Below are positions 38,091-50,998 of a DNA stretch of 64,000 bases, piece by piece. The notes under the pieces were generated by a model that saw nothing but the letters and a program-made list of their open reading frames with translations, did no database searches and was not told the origin of the DNA. Position numbers and translations under genes: made by a program. This stretch comes from Gorsachius magnificus (lineage: Eukaryota > Chordata > Aves > Pelecaniformes > Ardeidae). Location: NCBI GenBank assembly GCA_034008185.1, contig CM067084.1:19806885-19870884 (forward strand), in the 5' to 3' direction. Positions within the stretch are counted from its first letter, which is position 1. The number at the start of each line of letters is the position of its first letter.

Positions 38091-39200
38091 TGAGGTATCT
38101 GGGTATAGATGAAAGAAGAAACAGCCTGCAGCAAAAGTAGTAACTTGATAATTTGATGAAGGGCATTGCAAACAAAGGTTAACATAACAGTCGTATTTCT
38201 TTGTAATACAAACAGTAGTTTATCTTGAAATATTATCTCCAGAATTACTTTCAGAATTCCTTTTCCAACCTCAGTACCAAGTTTCATGGAATTACTTCTC
38301 CACCTAAAGTTCGGTGTGTGTATAAATTTTATGTGAATTGAAACCTGGAAGATTTATGCCCTTTGATCTTTGCAAGCCATTATCTTCCCAAGCATTAATT
38401 AATAATAAATGCTTCATTCATCATGAAGCTAAGCTAAGCATATTTTTTCACATCCTCCCAGCTCTAGGATCCCAATTCTATTCAAAAAGCTTAGCACTAG
38501 CACATCTTCATTTCCAGATGCCCACGTCTCTTAACTACAGAATTGATGCAGCAGCATGTTTTACTATTATTACTTTTCAGATTAAGCTAAAATAAGTATC
38601 TGTGTTTGCTTTCTTTTTCCCATCTATGTTACTACTTTACATTAGCTCTTTATTTTGGAAAAAGCAAGCATTGATGTTTTAAGTAAATGATTTCGGCACA
38701 GCTAGACAAAGCATTAGATCCCTACAAATACTACCAGCAGTTTCCACTCTGCTACATTACCATGATGTCAGGCTAAGGCTCCAGAAGGCTGAAATAATTT
38801 TCTGAATTTTAGATATATATATATAATTGTTCAGTGGACATGCACTTATAATAGGCCAATGAAAGGTAAATAACACACAAGTGAATTTTAGGAAGACCAG
38901 TGTTGGATTAAAGCCAGTTTTGACAGACCTGCCAATCTATGTATCCATGCTCTCAGGGAGAGCTCTTATTTGAACAGGTTTTCTTCAGAGTCAGAGATCA
39001 CTGCTCCAGTGATTCTGTCTTAAATCTGACAAAGCTTAATGGAAACAATATCAAATCAAAAGTAGCATCCCTTGCTCCAATTCACAGGAAAATAAATGCC
39101 ACAGCAAGGAGAATTTTGGCCACCAAGCATCTAGGTGAAATAGGAGCTAAAAACTCTCCCCTGCTGCCCTTCAGTGCGCAACAGCAACCAAAAAATGTAG

Positions 39201-39815
39201 GTGCCAGTCACAGGAATTCATCACAAGAGGAAAAATAAAGGCAGGAGAGAGAACATGGAGATATTTTGGAAAAGCATAGGGATCCTATGCACAGGAGGGA
39301 CTCTTGTCTCCTATTCCCAAAAGTCAAAATGTCCAACATTGACAACACTCCCAAAAAACTGTCTCCCCATGGGACAAACTTCTCCATGCAGTCTGTGCAT
39401 GTATGTCTACAAATCTAACTTCAACTCCTTATCATTTGGTTTCCGAGAAGGGGCTAGCCAGAGAACAGGCCCAGGACAGGTGAAGACTGAGATTAATCGT
39501 AGAGTCCTGTATTCCATCTCTGGCAGCAGACTGAGAGGAGTGCTCCAATCTAAACAGATTCCTCTATGGAGTAAAAGAAACAACATTTCACATCAAAAGT
39601 ATGAGCAGCCCCCTCCTGGAAATAGCAAAAGTCCCCCTCCATCATGCATTTTTCCAGATTCAAATTGCCCACTGGAATTTATGCTGATGCATAATTTACG
39701 CACAGTAAGTACAGGGTTACTTCAGCGGTTTATGTTAGTGCTCCGAATACCTTTCCTACCACCTCAAACATACCACACAGGCTATGCTAAATCAAAATAT
39801 TACTTGTTTCCTTAG
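39201..39815 (+). CDS. Longest non-repeat open frame (204 codons), unknown, probably not a gene
   Basis: I do not recognise this protein. It opens at an ATG inside the end of another short frame and runs 204 codons to a stop at 39813-39815. It is rich in Ser, Lys, Pro and Leu. There is no signal peptide, no clear membrane segment and no repeated motif. A frame this long is somewhat unusual in A+T-rich random sequence, which is the only reason to list it. There is no visible promoter, splice context or nearby poly(A) signal that I can tie to it. A chance frame is the likeliest reading; a decayed retrogene is possible. Confidence 0.1.
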   Translation: MPVTGIHHKRKNKGRRENMEIFWKSIGILCTGGTLVSYSQKSKCPTLTTLPKNCLPMGQTSPCSLCMYVYKSNFNSLSFGFREGASQRTGPGQVKTEINRRVLYSISGSRLRGVLQSKQIPLWSKRNNISHQKYEQPPPGNSKSPPPSCIFPDSNCPLEFMLMHNLRTVSTGLLQRFMLVLRIPFLPPQTYHTGYAKSKYYLFP

Positions 39816-42242
39816 TCAAACAAAGTAAGTAAAGAGAAACAGAAGCCAAATGTGACAGTTGTCTGTACTGTTAGTCAAGATAGAGCAACATACCAGCAGT
39901 GTGGCTTTTAAATTTGGAGAAGATATATAAGAAGTCACGTTAGCTGCAGTAGAGGAAAGCATGATCCAAACCCCCAAAACAGGCACAGTGTGACAAGATG
40001 GATAAAGGGAAAGTCTGGTTAATAGTTGGTGCAGGGAGGAGTCCCTAGAAGACAGGATTAAGCAGGCTTTGAAAATCTTTCTAGGACTCAAAGACGAAAA
40101 CTGCAAGCACAGATTGAGTCAATTAGACACGCCATTAATTTAGTTTTCTAATTTTATCCACTTGGGATACTGGATTTACATACTTTATTGAATACATTTC
40201 CTTCTGAATCTCAGTTTCTCTGATGAATATGACTCTACAGGACAAGAAATAAAGTGAGCACGCTTGGACCTTCAGGACTGCAATCTCAATTTACACTAAG
40301 ATTCCTGCTAATGTAAGCAAAGATAAGATGAAACACAGCCTTCAGCACATTTCAACAGCTGCCAGCAGGACTTCCAGTTCAGGGGGAGAGGAGTTGAAGC
40401 TAAACCATGATTTAGCCAGAAAAGAAAAGCCCAAACTGCAAAATCCATTATTGACTCATGTCTCAGTAAAAATGCTCCAAGATCTTCTGCATCAATATGT
40501 GATTGGACCAGTCGTTTTATTATTCTGAACACAGTAAAGATCTATAGGTCAGGAATAAGAATGTTTGCTTTATATTTTCTTGAGAGGTGAAACTTCTTAA
40601 CTGAATCTTACACTTAATCATTTCCAAATCCCAGGCTATATCTGCTGATCCCTGTTTCGATTTAAAATAAAATTCATTTTCTGGTTTGCTGCATGACTTT
40701 TATTTCAGATTTGACTTAGAGATTTATGAACAGGATATAGCTTTTCTTGCTGAACACTTGAACAGTCTTGGTCCCTGTGGTGATTTCCACATTGCCGCAA
40801 GTGGGAAGAAACACTCACTACTGTAAAATTATATGACATCCCTACTTCAGAAGCCAAAACATATTTTGAAGGCTGAAGTGTTCAGTTGCAGGAGGGATGG
40901 AAACCCAAGGGGATCTAGCCTGTGCAGTATTCTGAAAAGTCAATGCCAGTTTTCAATTCATTGCTTCTTAATTAAGAAACAGAGAGAATCCGGGTACACA
41001 ACGAATCATCGTCAGTATAGAAATGGGGGGACAGGGAGGTTATTGATTGAACTCTCAGTTTCCCCTGTAGCCACTAACACTGAGATTTGACTTTGACTCA
41101 GAGGAAAATGATTTCTCCTGAAGATAGCTGCTCCACACTGCACTGCATGATTTACCACAAAGGGCACTATTTCTATCAAACAGACCGTAGGGTTCTGAGG
41201 ACAGAGTTGAACACAGCACAACATACGGGCATGGCCCCTTGCAGCACGGCATCCTTACGCTGCACTGCCTGGCGTAATGCCTTAAGCAGCGCTGACTACT
41301 TGCACACCCAAACTGTTTGGTACCTCGACTCGTGATGCCCATCCCGGTGCAAGTTACAAATACGACAGAGCTGGTCTTTCCTCTTGCCCTAGTACCCAAG
41401 TACAGGTTGAGGTACAAAATGGTCTGGAGCAAAGGCAAAATTCAAAGTGTTCAAATCCAAAATTGCAATGCTGAGAACCTCCCTTTGGTTCCTTGCTTAA
41501 CCCTGGGGTTTTTGCTTAAAGCTTAGAAACACTCTGTTTTGGCAGAGCCCAATTTATTCAGCGTTCAGCTCACAGTGACTGTGAGTTTCAATAGTGTGGG
41601 ATAAACACACTCAGTGCAACGCCATGGACTTGGTTTTCTTAATGTTCATACAAAGATTCCCATGAGAGCAAACCACAGCTCCATCCCTGCTAACATACTT
41701 GAGTCTCCTTCCAAAGGAAAGCCTCCACAAAAAATATATGTACTATGTATAATGTATATCCATTTAATATACACTGAACTGTAGAATTCATGCAGGCATT
41801 TGGAGTACAACAAATGCCAATGACTTTGAGGCCAAATCACTTTTAAAAATGGGGTTTGGTCCTTGTATCATGAGGACAGTGGGATAACAGGTGGGTTTTT
41901 TGTTTGGTTTTGTGTTTTGATATTCAGTGCCTGAAATCACTAAGGGAGCCAGGTGACTCAGTTCTCTCCAAAACAACACACTAGGAACCTATCCAAACAT
42001 TTGGGCACTTCAGCGCTATTAGAGATCTTACCCCTGTGCACTTTTACTTTTAGCCTTGGACTCAGACATCTAGAAAAGCAACAGAAGGAACAAATTAAGT
42101 GAGAACTGGAAATTATTCTGTGGAATATCTGAGGAAGAATAGTGAAAGATAAAACTGTGGGATTCAGATCTAAGTTTAGCTGGAAAACACACAACTTTCA
42201 GAATACCAGGAAGCTCAAACCAGCAAAATCAATGTTCAAAGT

Positions 42243-42276
42243 AAAAAAAAAAAAAAAAACAACCAAAAAAACCCCA
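42243..42276 (+). repeat. Poly(A) run with A/C-rich tail
   Basis: A17 (42243-42259) followed by CAACCAAAAAAACCCC. Similar to the A/C block at 10557. Confidence 0.85.
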
Positions 42277-44543
42277 GATTAAATTCATTATAAACGAGTA
42301 ACCAAACACCTTCACAGATGAACCACTTGAAGGCTATGTGTCTTGGAGATAGGCATACATTATTTTCAGATATTGTACTTTACATGAAAATAAAATGGGA
42401 CATTAATCACTAATTCACTGATGAATATAACGTGCTTACATTTTAATGAGCCAGCTGAAAATTTTACCTCCTTTACAGTTCTGCTTTGCAAAGCACTTCC
42501 CAAATAATTAATTTCAAGCAACTTACTTTATTCTACCAGTATCTTCCTGACTATCTAGCATTGCTCATATACTCAATTTCCAGAGCATTTCACCTCAGAG
42601 CGAGATGAACAGAAGTGTGACTCATGTACACCTAGGAACACTGAACTATTTGGCACTTTCTTCATCACAAAGCACAATCACTGTGCTGGAGACCTCATAT
42701 TATTTCATCTCGTTCACAGTATAGCAAAGTCTTTTTTTTTTTTCTTCACCAAACAAAAGTAACAAAAATAGCATAATAGAAAGTATCATTTATTCAGTTT
42801 TACATCTTCAAATATTCTACAAGCATTAATCTTCACAAAATCCTTTACAGTTAGAAAGTACATACTTCCAGCACTTGAATTAAAATTGAAGAAAATAGCC
42901 CTATCAATCTTAGACACATGTATGCCTCCACAACTTTTAAAGTATTTGAGGAAGGAATATCATATTAGCCTCTTTTTACTGCAAAGCACTGAGACTTGAG
43001 GTCTAGAATTCAACACATTTCAGATTAGGAACCAAGTCAGTCTGGGCTCCCTGTTTAAAAGGGAGATAAAATGGCCAGTCCAGAAGACGGCTCACATCTT
43101 CAGTTAACTGAGTTGTATTCTGGAAGCATTATAACCCTCTGCTGATTTGAGCAGTAACTTATGGTAACTAGGGTACTTCAGTTAAGTGTTTAAGATCATA
43201 GTGGATGAATCAAAGCCTATGGTGGCGTACCGGAACATGTTTGGCAGAAGAGGAAAAGATGGTTCAGCATCTTTCAAGACCTAGCATAGCCCACCCCACC
43301 TCCAGAGAAGGACTTTACAAAAGCATCAGGGAAAGTGGTCATTTATACCTCTTTTGAAAACCTCTCCCAGCATGACTGAACTATTCACTAAAGCACACAG
43401 AGCAAAAGACTGTTGCAGCTGGGACTGGACTGCTGAGCAGCCTTGCCCTCACAGCTTGCCTATCCTTCAGACACCAAAGAAATGTTAATCCAGGGCACTC
43501 AGTGTTAAAGAACTCCTTTCACGTACCACCCTGATTTGCAACGGCTTCTGACTTCTCTTCAGTATATTTCTGAACATGGAAATGGTAACAACAATAAATA
43601 TTAAACCCATCCAGAAGTAATTGCCATGTGATGAATACAGGTACTCATATCTGCATGGGTCAGATGAAAATATCCTGATTCTTCTCTCACTTGCTATGAC
43701 TGCCACCCATTCAAAAAGTTCTAAGAGAAGTTACAATAACGAACAGGGTAGGCCCAGTAAAGACCGATACAAAAATGGCATACGTAACTTTGATCAAAGA
43801 GAGACGTGTATCTAACAGGTTATATAAAAGGCAACAGGGCCAATCTTTGTAATGCATGGGATAAGTAAAGAAAATCGCAAGGGACAGACCAGACAGAGAG
43901 AATCAGATACTGTTCTCAATTACATGGATATAAATCTGACATAAGTGCCACTAACATCAGTTTTGAACATACGTGTTTTAATTGAGATCAAAATCTGACC
44001 AGCGTCTCAACTTTTGATAGATCTGATATTCTGTCTGCGCTACATTCCCAGACAATTTGAACAAATAGCTGTTTCAGGCAGGCATTCATCTCAGTCTGAC
44101 CATATGTGAAAAGTCTTGACAACACAAGTATGTCACATGCAAGCCTTATTAAGTCCTCCTAAGCTAAAATTTGAGGTGAAGTAAAAACCGTAAAATTATA
44201 CCAGGAAAACTGAAAAGAATGAAAGTGCTGTAATAACGGTAATCAAAAACTGTACCAACCCCAAGACTTTTTATCACTGTATGAGAAAGCTCTCTTACTT
44301 GAAGGAGCTGATCAGTAGAGAAGTTTGCAGCCCCTAGCAGCGTATGGCTGAAGAAAACAGAACTGAAGATGAATTTTTAAAGATTATCACCAAAGGCACC
44401 ACAAAAATACAAAGAAAGAGCAAACTCTACAGAAGCTGTAGTTCCGTTGCTAATGCTGTGGTTCCTGAGGTGGCTTCATTATTTTTCTCTTATACAGTAT
44501 AAAGCCATTAAGCATCATTATCAAAGACATTTGTACCAAAGAT

Positions 44544-44588
44544 TGGGTTTTTTGTTTTTTGGGGTTTTTTTTGTTTTCTTTTTTTAAA
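44544..44588. repeat. T/G-rich homopolymer tract
   Basis: Alternating long T runs with GGG/GGGG (GGGTTTTTTGTTTTTTGGGG and on). Low complexity. Confidence 0.9.
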
Positions 44589-46672
44589 ATTAAGAGAACC
44601 AAGATCATACAAAAACATTTCCCAAGGACAGGATAGACATGTATAGTCTTATTTACAGCCATACTTTGCATAGATTATATAATATAACGCTCGGTGCATC
44701 TCTTAAGAAAAAGATTTTGAGAGCATCTGGACAAAACACAAAACCAAACCAAGGTCCAAGCTCCAGATAGCATCTGCCCTCAGCAACGTTCACGGGGCAC
44801 TCAGATAGCAAGCAGGGTTCCCCAGATGCTATTTGCATTTCAGTGGTATTGTGGGTGCTACCACTATGATAATGCACAAATTTTAAAAATTACGAACAGC
44901 TCGCTTGATGACTCTTCTGCATGTTATCAGATAACACATGTAAATGAATATAGACCTTAGGAGGTTTTTAGGTCCCAGTAGTACAAATGCAAAGCCTAGC
45001 ACACCTGAACACTTCATCCAGGGACTGTCCTTTTTCTTACAGGTTTGTACAGGTTTTGTCCTTTTGTCCTGGCACAAAGAGGACCTGCGGCTCCCATGTG
45101 CTCTTGGATCAGAACACAGCTCTTCAGTAAAAGCAAGGGCCACGCAACACACCCCCACCACACAGACAGCACGCTTCTTGTTTAACAGTGGGATTTTGTA
45201 TTTTATAGAGCTTTGTTTCCAGCTCTACTGAAAAGGGTAAGCTGAGTTTTGTGCTTAAAACAGCAATTCCAGATCTTTGCAATGCATCAAGGCATTATTT
45301 TATCTACTTTTAAAGCACTTATGCTGACTATCTCCGAACATAAAATGGATATTCTGAGAATACACAGTAACTGTTACTTAGAAATAAAATTAGTTTGGAA
45401 ATGGTTCCTTTAAGACCCTAACAAATCTCTTACATAATTTGTATTTATCTTAAATGATCCTAATGCAAGGATTTCAGTTCTCTCTGGCATGTATCAAAAC
45501 CAGTGGAGCAGACTGGCATTTTAATAGGCAGGCTTCCGACAACCCAAGAAAAGAAAATTGGTTTAAAAATCACCGAGATATTTAACTCATATGATCATCT
45601 CAACAATCATAGTGGTTACGAGCTACTTGTACTTTACTTTTCAGTGCACAAAAAGTAAAGCTGGGCTAAAATTACAGAAAATGCAAGCTCTCAGAAGTCA
45701 GAATTTGGGCAGCTCCCCAGTGGAAGAAGATAGATACAATTGTTGGAACTGGAAAATACTGAAGATTTGTTTCTAATAATGATTAACATGCTTTCAATAC
45801 AATACAATTTCCTTCACAGGAAGATCCTTTTAGTTAAGATTCACTAAAATAATTTGAACCATTTACATTTTTAGTTTACAATGATTTTGTAGAAGTGCTT
45901 TTTTTTTTTCCCTGTCAGTCTCAGGGAATATTTACCGAAGATATTTTACTGTCTCTATTTCCTATTCCTCATTACCCTGGGATAGGAGAGCTACTGTCCT
46001 GTTTCTTCCCACTGTGACAAGTAAGAAGTAGTAATGTCCATGCTGGAAAAGGGCCAACACTTTGCAACTTTCTTCTAAGGGGATAACTGTATTCTTCCTT
46101 CTGTCTACTGAGACCAAAGCTTTCAGTTTTGAGGAAGGGCAGCAAAAGGAATCGTCAATCATAAATATTTCTTTGCTTAAGATATTCTTTTTATCAGATC
46201 TAATCTCCAGAGGTGGTAGGAAGCAAAGGGCAACAGGGCATGCACAAGTGTGCCACAGAAGTGTACAGGACAGAAGGTGAAGCAAAGGAAACCTTTTATA
46301 CATCCCAGCATTCCCACATTTCTCTGATGAGGCTAAAAAGAAGCACACACAGCTTAACTGCAGGGTTATGATGGGTTTTTTTGTACAGCTCCTGAACAGC
46401 AGAAAACAGACAACAGGGTGAATCTCAGACAAATCTGTTCTGCTGTTCCACCTACAGACTATGAGATACATCACGTTAGCATTTTTCCTTATTTTGCAGT
46501 AATTAGTGTAATAGCCTTCACTTAAAAATCAAAATCAAGTGAAAAGAAGTTGATTCCCAATAGGAGATATTTTTTTTTTTTTAATTGAATCTGTCTGTAA
46601 GAGGTTCACAGGAGACACACAATTCAGGAAACTACAGGACAAGGGATATAGCACTTGTTTTTTCTGGTGGAC

Positions 46673-46695
46673 AAAAAAAAAAAAAAAAAAAAAAA
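46673..46695 (+). repeat. Poly(A) run, 23 A
   Basis: A23 followed by GAGACAAAAAAAGGG. No gene-like sequence is adjacent. Confidence 0.95.
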
Positions 46696-49600
46696 GAGAC
46701 AAAAAAAGGGATGTATTCACTATAACCATGGAGGAGAGATTAGAACAGCCCCTATGGCCTCCTTTCCCACTTTCTCTGTCACCGAAAATAAACCACTTTT
46801 ATTTCTGCAACAATCTCTCACTACTTAGTGATTCAGAGGAAAAAAACACACAACAATTTCAATCGAGATACCTGCCTGAGATTTGTGGGCAATGGAACAG
46901 CAGAGTTTGCACACATTTCTGAGTCTCTGAGGTACTGATTCTCATACTGATTAATCCATAAAGTTTGCATTAATCAACATTTCTCCAGCTGTACGTTGGC
47001 ACCAGCTAACACTGAAAAAGCCACACTAGAAGTCAGGAAAGCTCTAATAAGCAACAGTTCACATGGAATTCACATGTGAGGTCCTTACCCCAGGCAGCCA
47101 GCTGATTTCAAATTCTGCTTGCAGATCTGTAAACCAAATTCTGTATCATAAGTGCTGGGTAATTTCTTTTAATGATGGTCAGAAAAAAAAAAATTCTCTA
47201 GAAGAGCAGGGAATAAAATATTTCCTTTTCAAACATTTTAATTGCAGTTTGTTTCTAATTAGAGTGCATGTTCTGTTATGGAAAATGCACTGAAATAGTA
47301 GGTCATGATCAGAAATAACCATTAGTTTAGGAAGACACAGACATCAGCTCTTTGTTGGATATTTAGGCTTCCCCTCTCTGCTCATTGTAGGGAAGACAGG
47401 GACCTTATTTGGAGCGAGCTTATCCATTACTGTATCATAAAATGGAGCATCTTGCACTGCACCAGCTAATGTTTGAGTTTCCCTTAGTGACTCTCTCCCT
47501 CAATAAATCCAACTTCTGCTTCTGATCAGTGCTTTCACCTTGCGCTTCTGAGCAGTTGATCATGACTACATCCAACAGCTGCATCACAGAAGTTGCCTAT
47601 TTAACTTACTATGTTCAAAACACACAACACGGGACACTCTCCCCAGTTACAATCATGGACAGAGTTCTATTTAATGAATAGATATACAAATAAAGCTATC
47701 TTCCAGAATCTGGGGAAGTTTTACAAATGTGAAAGATAGGAAAATAAATGTTTTAGATCAAACCAAATATCTATCTTTACATCTGCCAAGCCAAAATGCC
47801 ACATCAGGAGAGGAAAAAAAAAAAATCAGATCAATAATGACTAGAAAGCTTAGAATGGGAAGTGCAGGGGTGGAAGCGTAGAAACAAAATTTTCAAAACC
47901 AGCCTAACTATCCACTCGAGGCTTCAGTAAGAACAGCGAGCTGTTCATTCTCCGACTCTCTGTCTGGTGGGGTTGATATGCTTGCCCATACATAGGGAAG
48001 TGCCCTTTCAGATGCTTTAGGGCTTTTAGCTTGGCCTTCAGTCAGCACGCTAGAAGAGCATGGGTCTCCTCTTGGTCTTAAGTCATATTTGCTAGCTCTG
48101 CACAGTTATCTTGGATACCCTAGGGACACCTCATACAGCCACAGATACTTCCACGTAGGCAATTAATTGCAGCCAGCGTGCCAGATTCTGCAGTGCCACG
48201 AGACAGGCTGATTTTGTGCACATGGCAAGGTGACCAAACTGGGTCTAAACAATTGCCCTTGGGAGCCAAGAATTTTGAGTTGCTCAAACAGTTAATTGTT
48301 CTCTTAGTGACTGGAATAAATGAACTGGTTTTACTCCTCATGCTGAATTCTTTGACTGAAAACCACAAAACTATTATGCATTGCCCTAGGCAAGCCTGAG
48401 TCTGTTTAAGTCTTCATAGGAGTCTTCAAATTCTCAAAATACAGCAATAAGACTCAAGCACCTTCTTGCTCAATTTAAATATAAAATTTTTTTCTATAAT
48501 CAGATTGTTTATTTTAACATGTCTAGTGAGAAGCAGGTTCAGAAAATCAATATTGATCCATGCTATAGAAGTTCACAATAGTCATAAATTAACAGTTTTA
48601 TTAGGGAAGTAGAGTTGGGTTTTAATGCACGAGGGTGCTGAGGAGGTTGTCAAATGGAAATGATAAAACTTTAATATCTTGCTGGTGGAAAAACATAGTA
48701 CACTGTAAACTTATCAAAAAAATAAGCTGTCTCTCTTGGTTACTTAATATTTGTAGTATGAAGCCTTTTTCTTCCTAGCACCATTAAAAAAACCCCAAAC
48801 ACCACCAAAATAGAACAGCGACCAAGCTGCCATTTTCCTGTTGACCCTAACCCAGGATATCATTACACAGCTACCTCAAAGATAACAGAGGAAAAACATC
48901 ATTTTGTCTGTACTTCTGCACAATATTCCTCTTCAGCACAGACTCTGGGTTTCTTTTTAACGCAATGACCTTTTCCATAGGCTTCTGCAATGAGGTCATT
49001 TACAAAGCAGGGAACTTGCCTGATTATGAATTATCTTGCTGTAGATTGGGAATAAGCCCACTTTTCCCCTTTTGTAAAGTGTTTTAAAATCTACCTGTCA
49101 TAAGATAAATTTTCTGAAGAGTTTTCTCCTTTCAGGAATGCTGAAGGTGATCAGGCCCAGCAGAAACAGTACAACATCTTGAACATACTTAGCCTTGTGC
49201 ACCTCTTTTTAACTTCTGAGTTGTCTTCATCAACACAAAATTCCCAAGTAGCTGTCAAGAGATCATATATATTGTTTATATTGGATACTTTAAAAAGACT
49301 AGCTTGATTTTGATCAACCTGTCATCTCTAGCTGAATATTGACAGATCAGTTTGCAAAAATAATGAGCACAGAACCACGTGGCTATCTTTGAGGTACAGA
49401 TTCTATTAATTTTATTTTCAGTATACTTAGTACTGATGAAGGATGCTGGAAGAGACTTCACGAGTGCAGAAGTTTTAGCCTGTTAAAGACCTTTTAAATT
49501 TTAGAAGTCAGTTTGACCTACTGGATGAAGTTACAATGGCTCTGCTATCTCCACTCTTTTCTCCTATGCACTTTGGCACAAGCAAATAAAAGATACAAAA

Positions 49601-49813
49601 TCAGTGGCAAGGACTGAATAAGACTATGTACTTAGAGGTGCAAAATAAATTCTCAAATGAGAATAAAACTTTTTATAAAGTTAAGGCCCCTGTGTTGCTG
49701 TAAGTGCCACTTTTCTATTTAGAAAACAAGAAAACTGGATGATGAAAATAAATTGCATAAATTTTGTTCCTCTAAAAGCAACAACTTAACAGCACACACT
49801 ACCCGAGTCCTCC

Positions 49814-49842
49814 CTACTCATGGGTAGAAAACTCATGAGTAG
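49814..49842. repeat. Short inverted repeat (hairpin)
   Basis: CTACTCATG (49814-49822) and CATGAGTAG (49834-49842) form a 9-bp perfect stem. It extends inward by three pairs, including one G-T, leaving a loop of about five bases. Confidence 0.8.
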
Positions 49843-50998
49843 AAAAATTATATGTATTCTAATTAAGAAGTAACAACACTTCATATGAGATATTAGAAAG
49901 ATAACCAGAAGGCCCATGAAAGCCTAAGCTTTCTAGTTAAATATTATTTTAAAATACACTGTATGTCTACACTATGAAAAAAGAAATCATTATTTTGGTC
50001 TGAGGAGGTAGAAAAATACCATTTCAAAATACCGTATCAAAAAGTATCAAAAAATTCCAACTAACAAAACAAGTGACAGGCATGTACTACTAAAGAAGTA
50101 TTTAGGGTTAAATTACATGAAATAGAGAGAAGCCATTGCAAATGCAGCAGGTAGACTTTACTTGACTGGTCATAGCTGTCAGTTATGAGACTGCAGAGAA
50201 ATGTAGAATTGTCTGTCAGAGACTGCAGAGAATTGTTTATTTTGCTCAATAAACCATTTTCTATGCATGGTATCACACACTACAGAGTATGCATTCATCA
50301 GCCGGCACACTGCCAGCTCTCACAAAGCAATTTAACAGGATGCTGCCAACTTGAAATATTAAGAATCTGAAGTCCTGCCCCCTCTCGCCACCAAAAACCC
50401 CACAACTTAGTTCTAAAAAATACTTTCAGGTGAAACACCTGTTCCTGCCAATTTTTTTTCTGATTTTGTAATCATATTTTCCAAAGAAAAATTTTTTGCT
50501 TTCCTGTTGCTGTTTGAAAGATTCACCCATTGCAAAACTGGTTGCATTAGCAAAGGACAAACGAGAAAGAACTAGCCTCTTCTATTTTATACATGTTACT
50601 TGTAATAAAAAGCTTGCTATTTGTAGAAAATACAGCTAAATATTTATAAAGAAGTGTGGCTTTTTCTCATGTGTAACTGTTCTTTAAACAACCCAGTCTG
50701 TAGGCCCAACTGGCAGGCATATGCATGGGCTTGCCAAGCTCTAAAAACCAATAAAAGTATCAGTAATGCAATTCAGGAGCCATTCCTTCTGCTGAATGCA
50801 CCTAACAACATTATTCTAAAAGCATATAATTTTTGTAAAATAGGGTTTGCTAATCAAATGGTGTTCACAACTTCAGAAATTCAGGCAGCAGCTGGAGGAT
50901 GTAGAAAGAGCTGCCTGGATATTTAGCCTGAGCAAAGGAAAAAACATACCAACTCCATGAAATTTAAACATCCTATAGGAGCTAAAGGCAGGTAAGTT

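Larger units (their letters stand above)
38091..50995. other. Long non-coding stretch without recognised genes
   Basis: No interspersed repeat or RNA gene recognised. The longest frame is 204 codons (39201-39815, +), listed separately. Other long frames are 170 codons (45962-46474, -) and 127 codons (41055-41438, -); neither resembles a known family. Simple repeats are (AT)n at 38812-38825, A17 at 42243-42259, a T/G-rich tract at 44544-44588 and A23 at 46673-46695. Confidence 0.5.
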
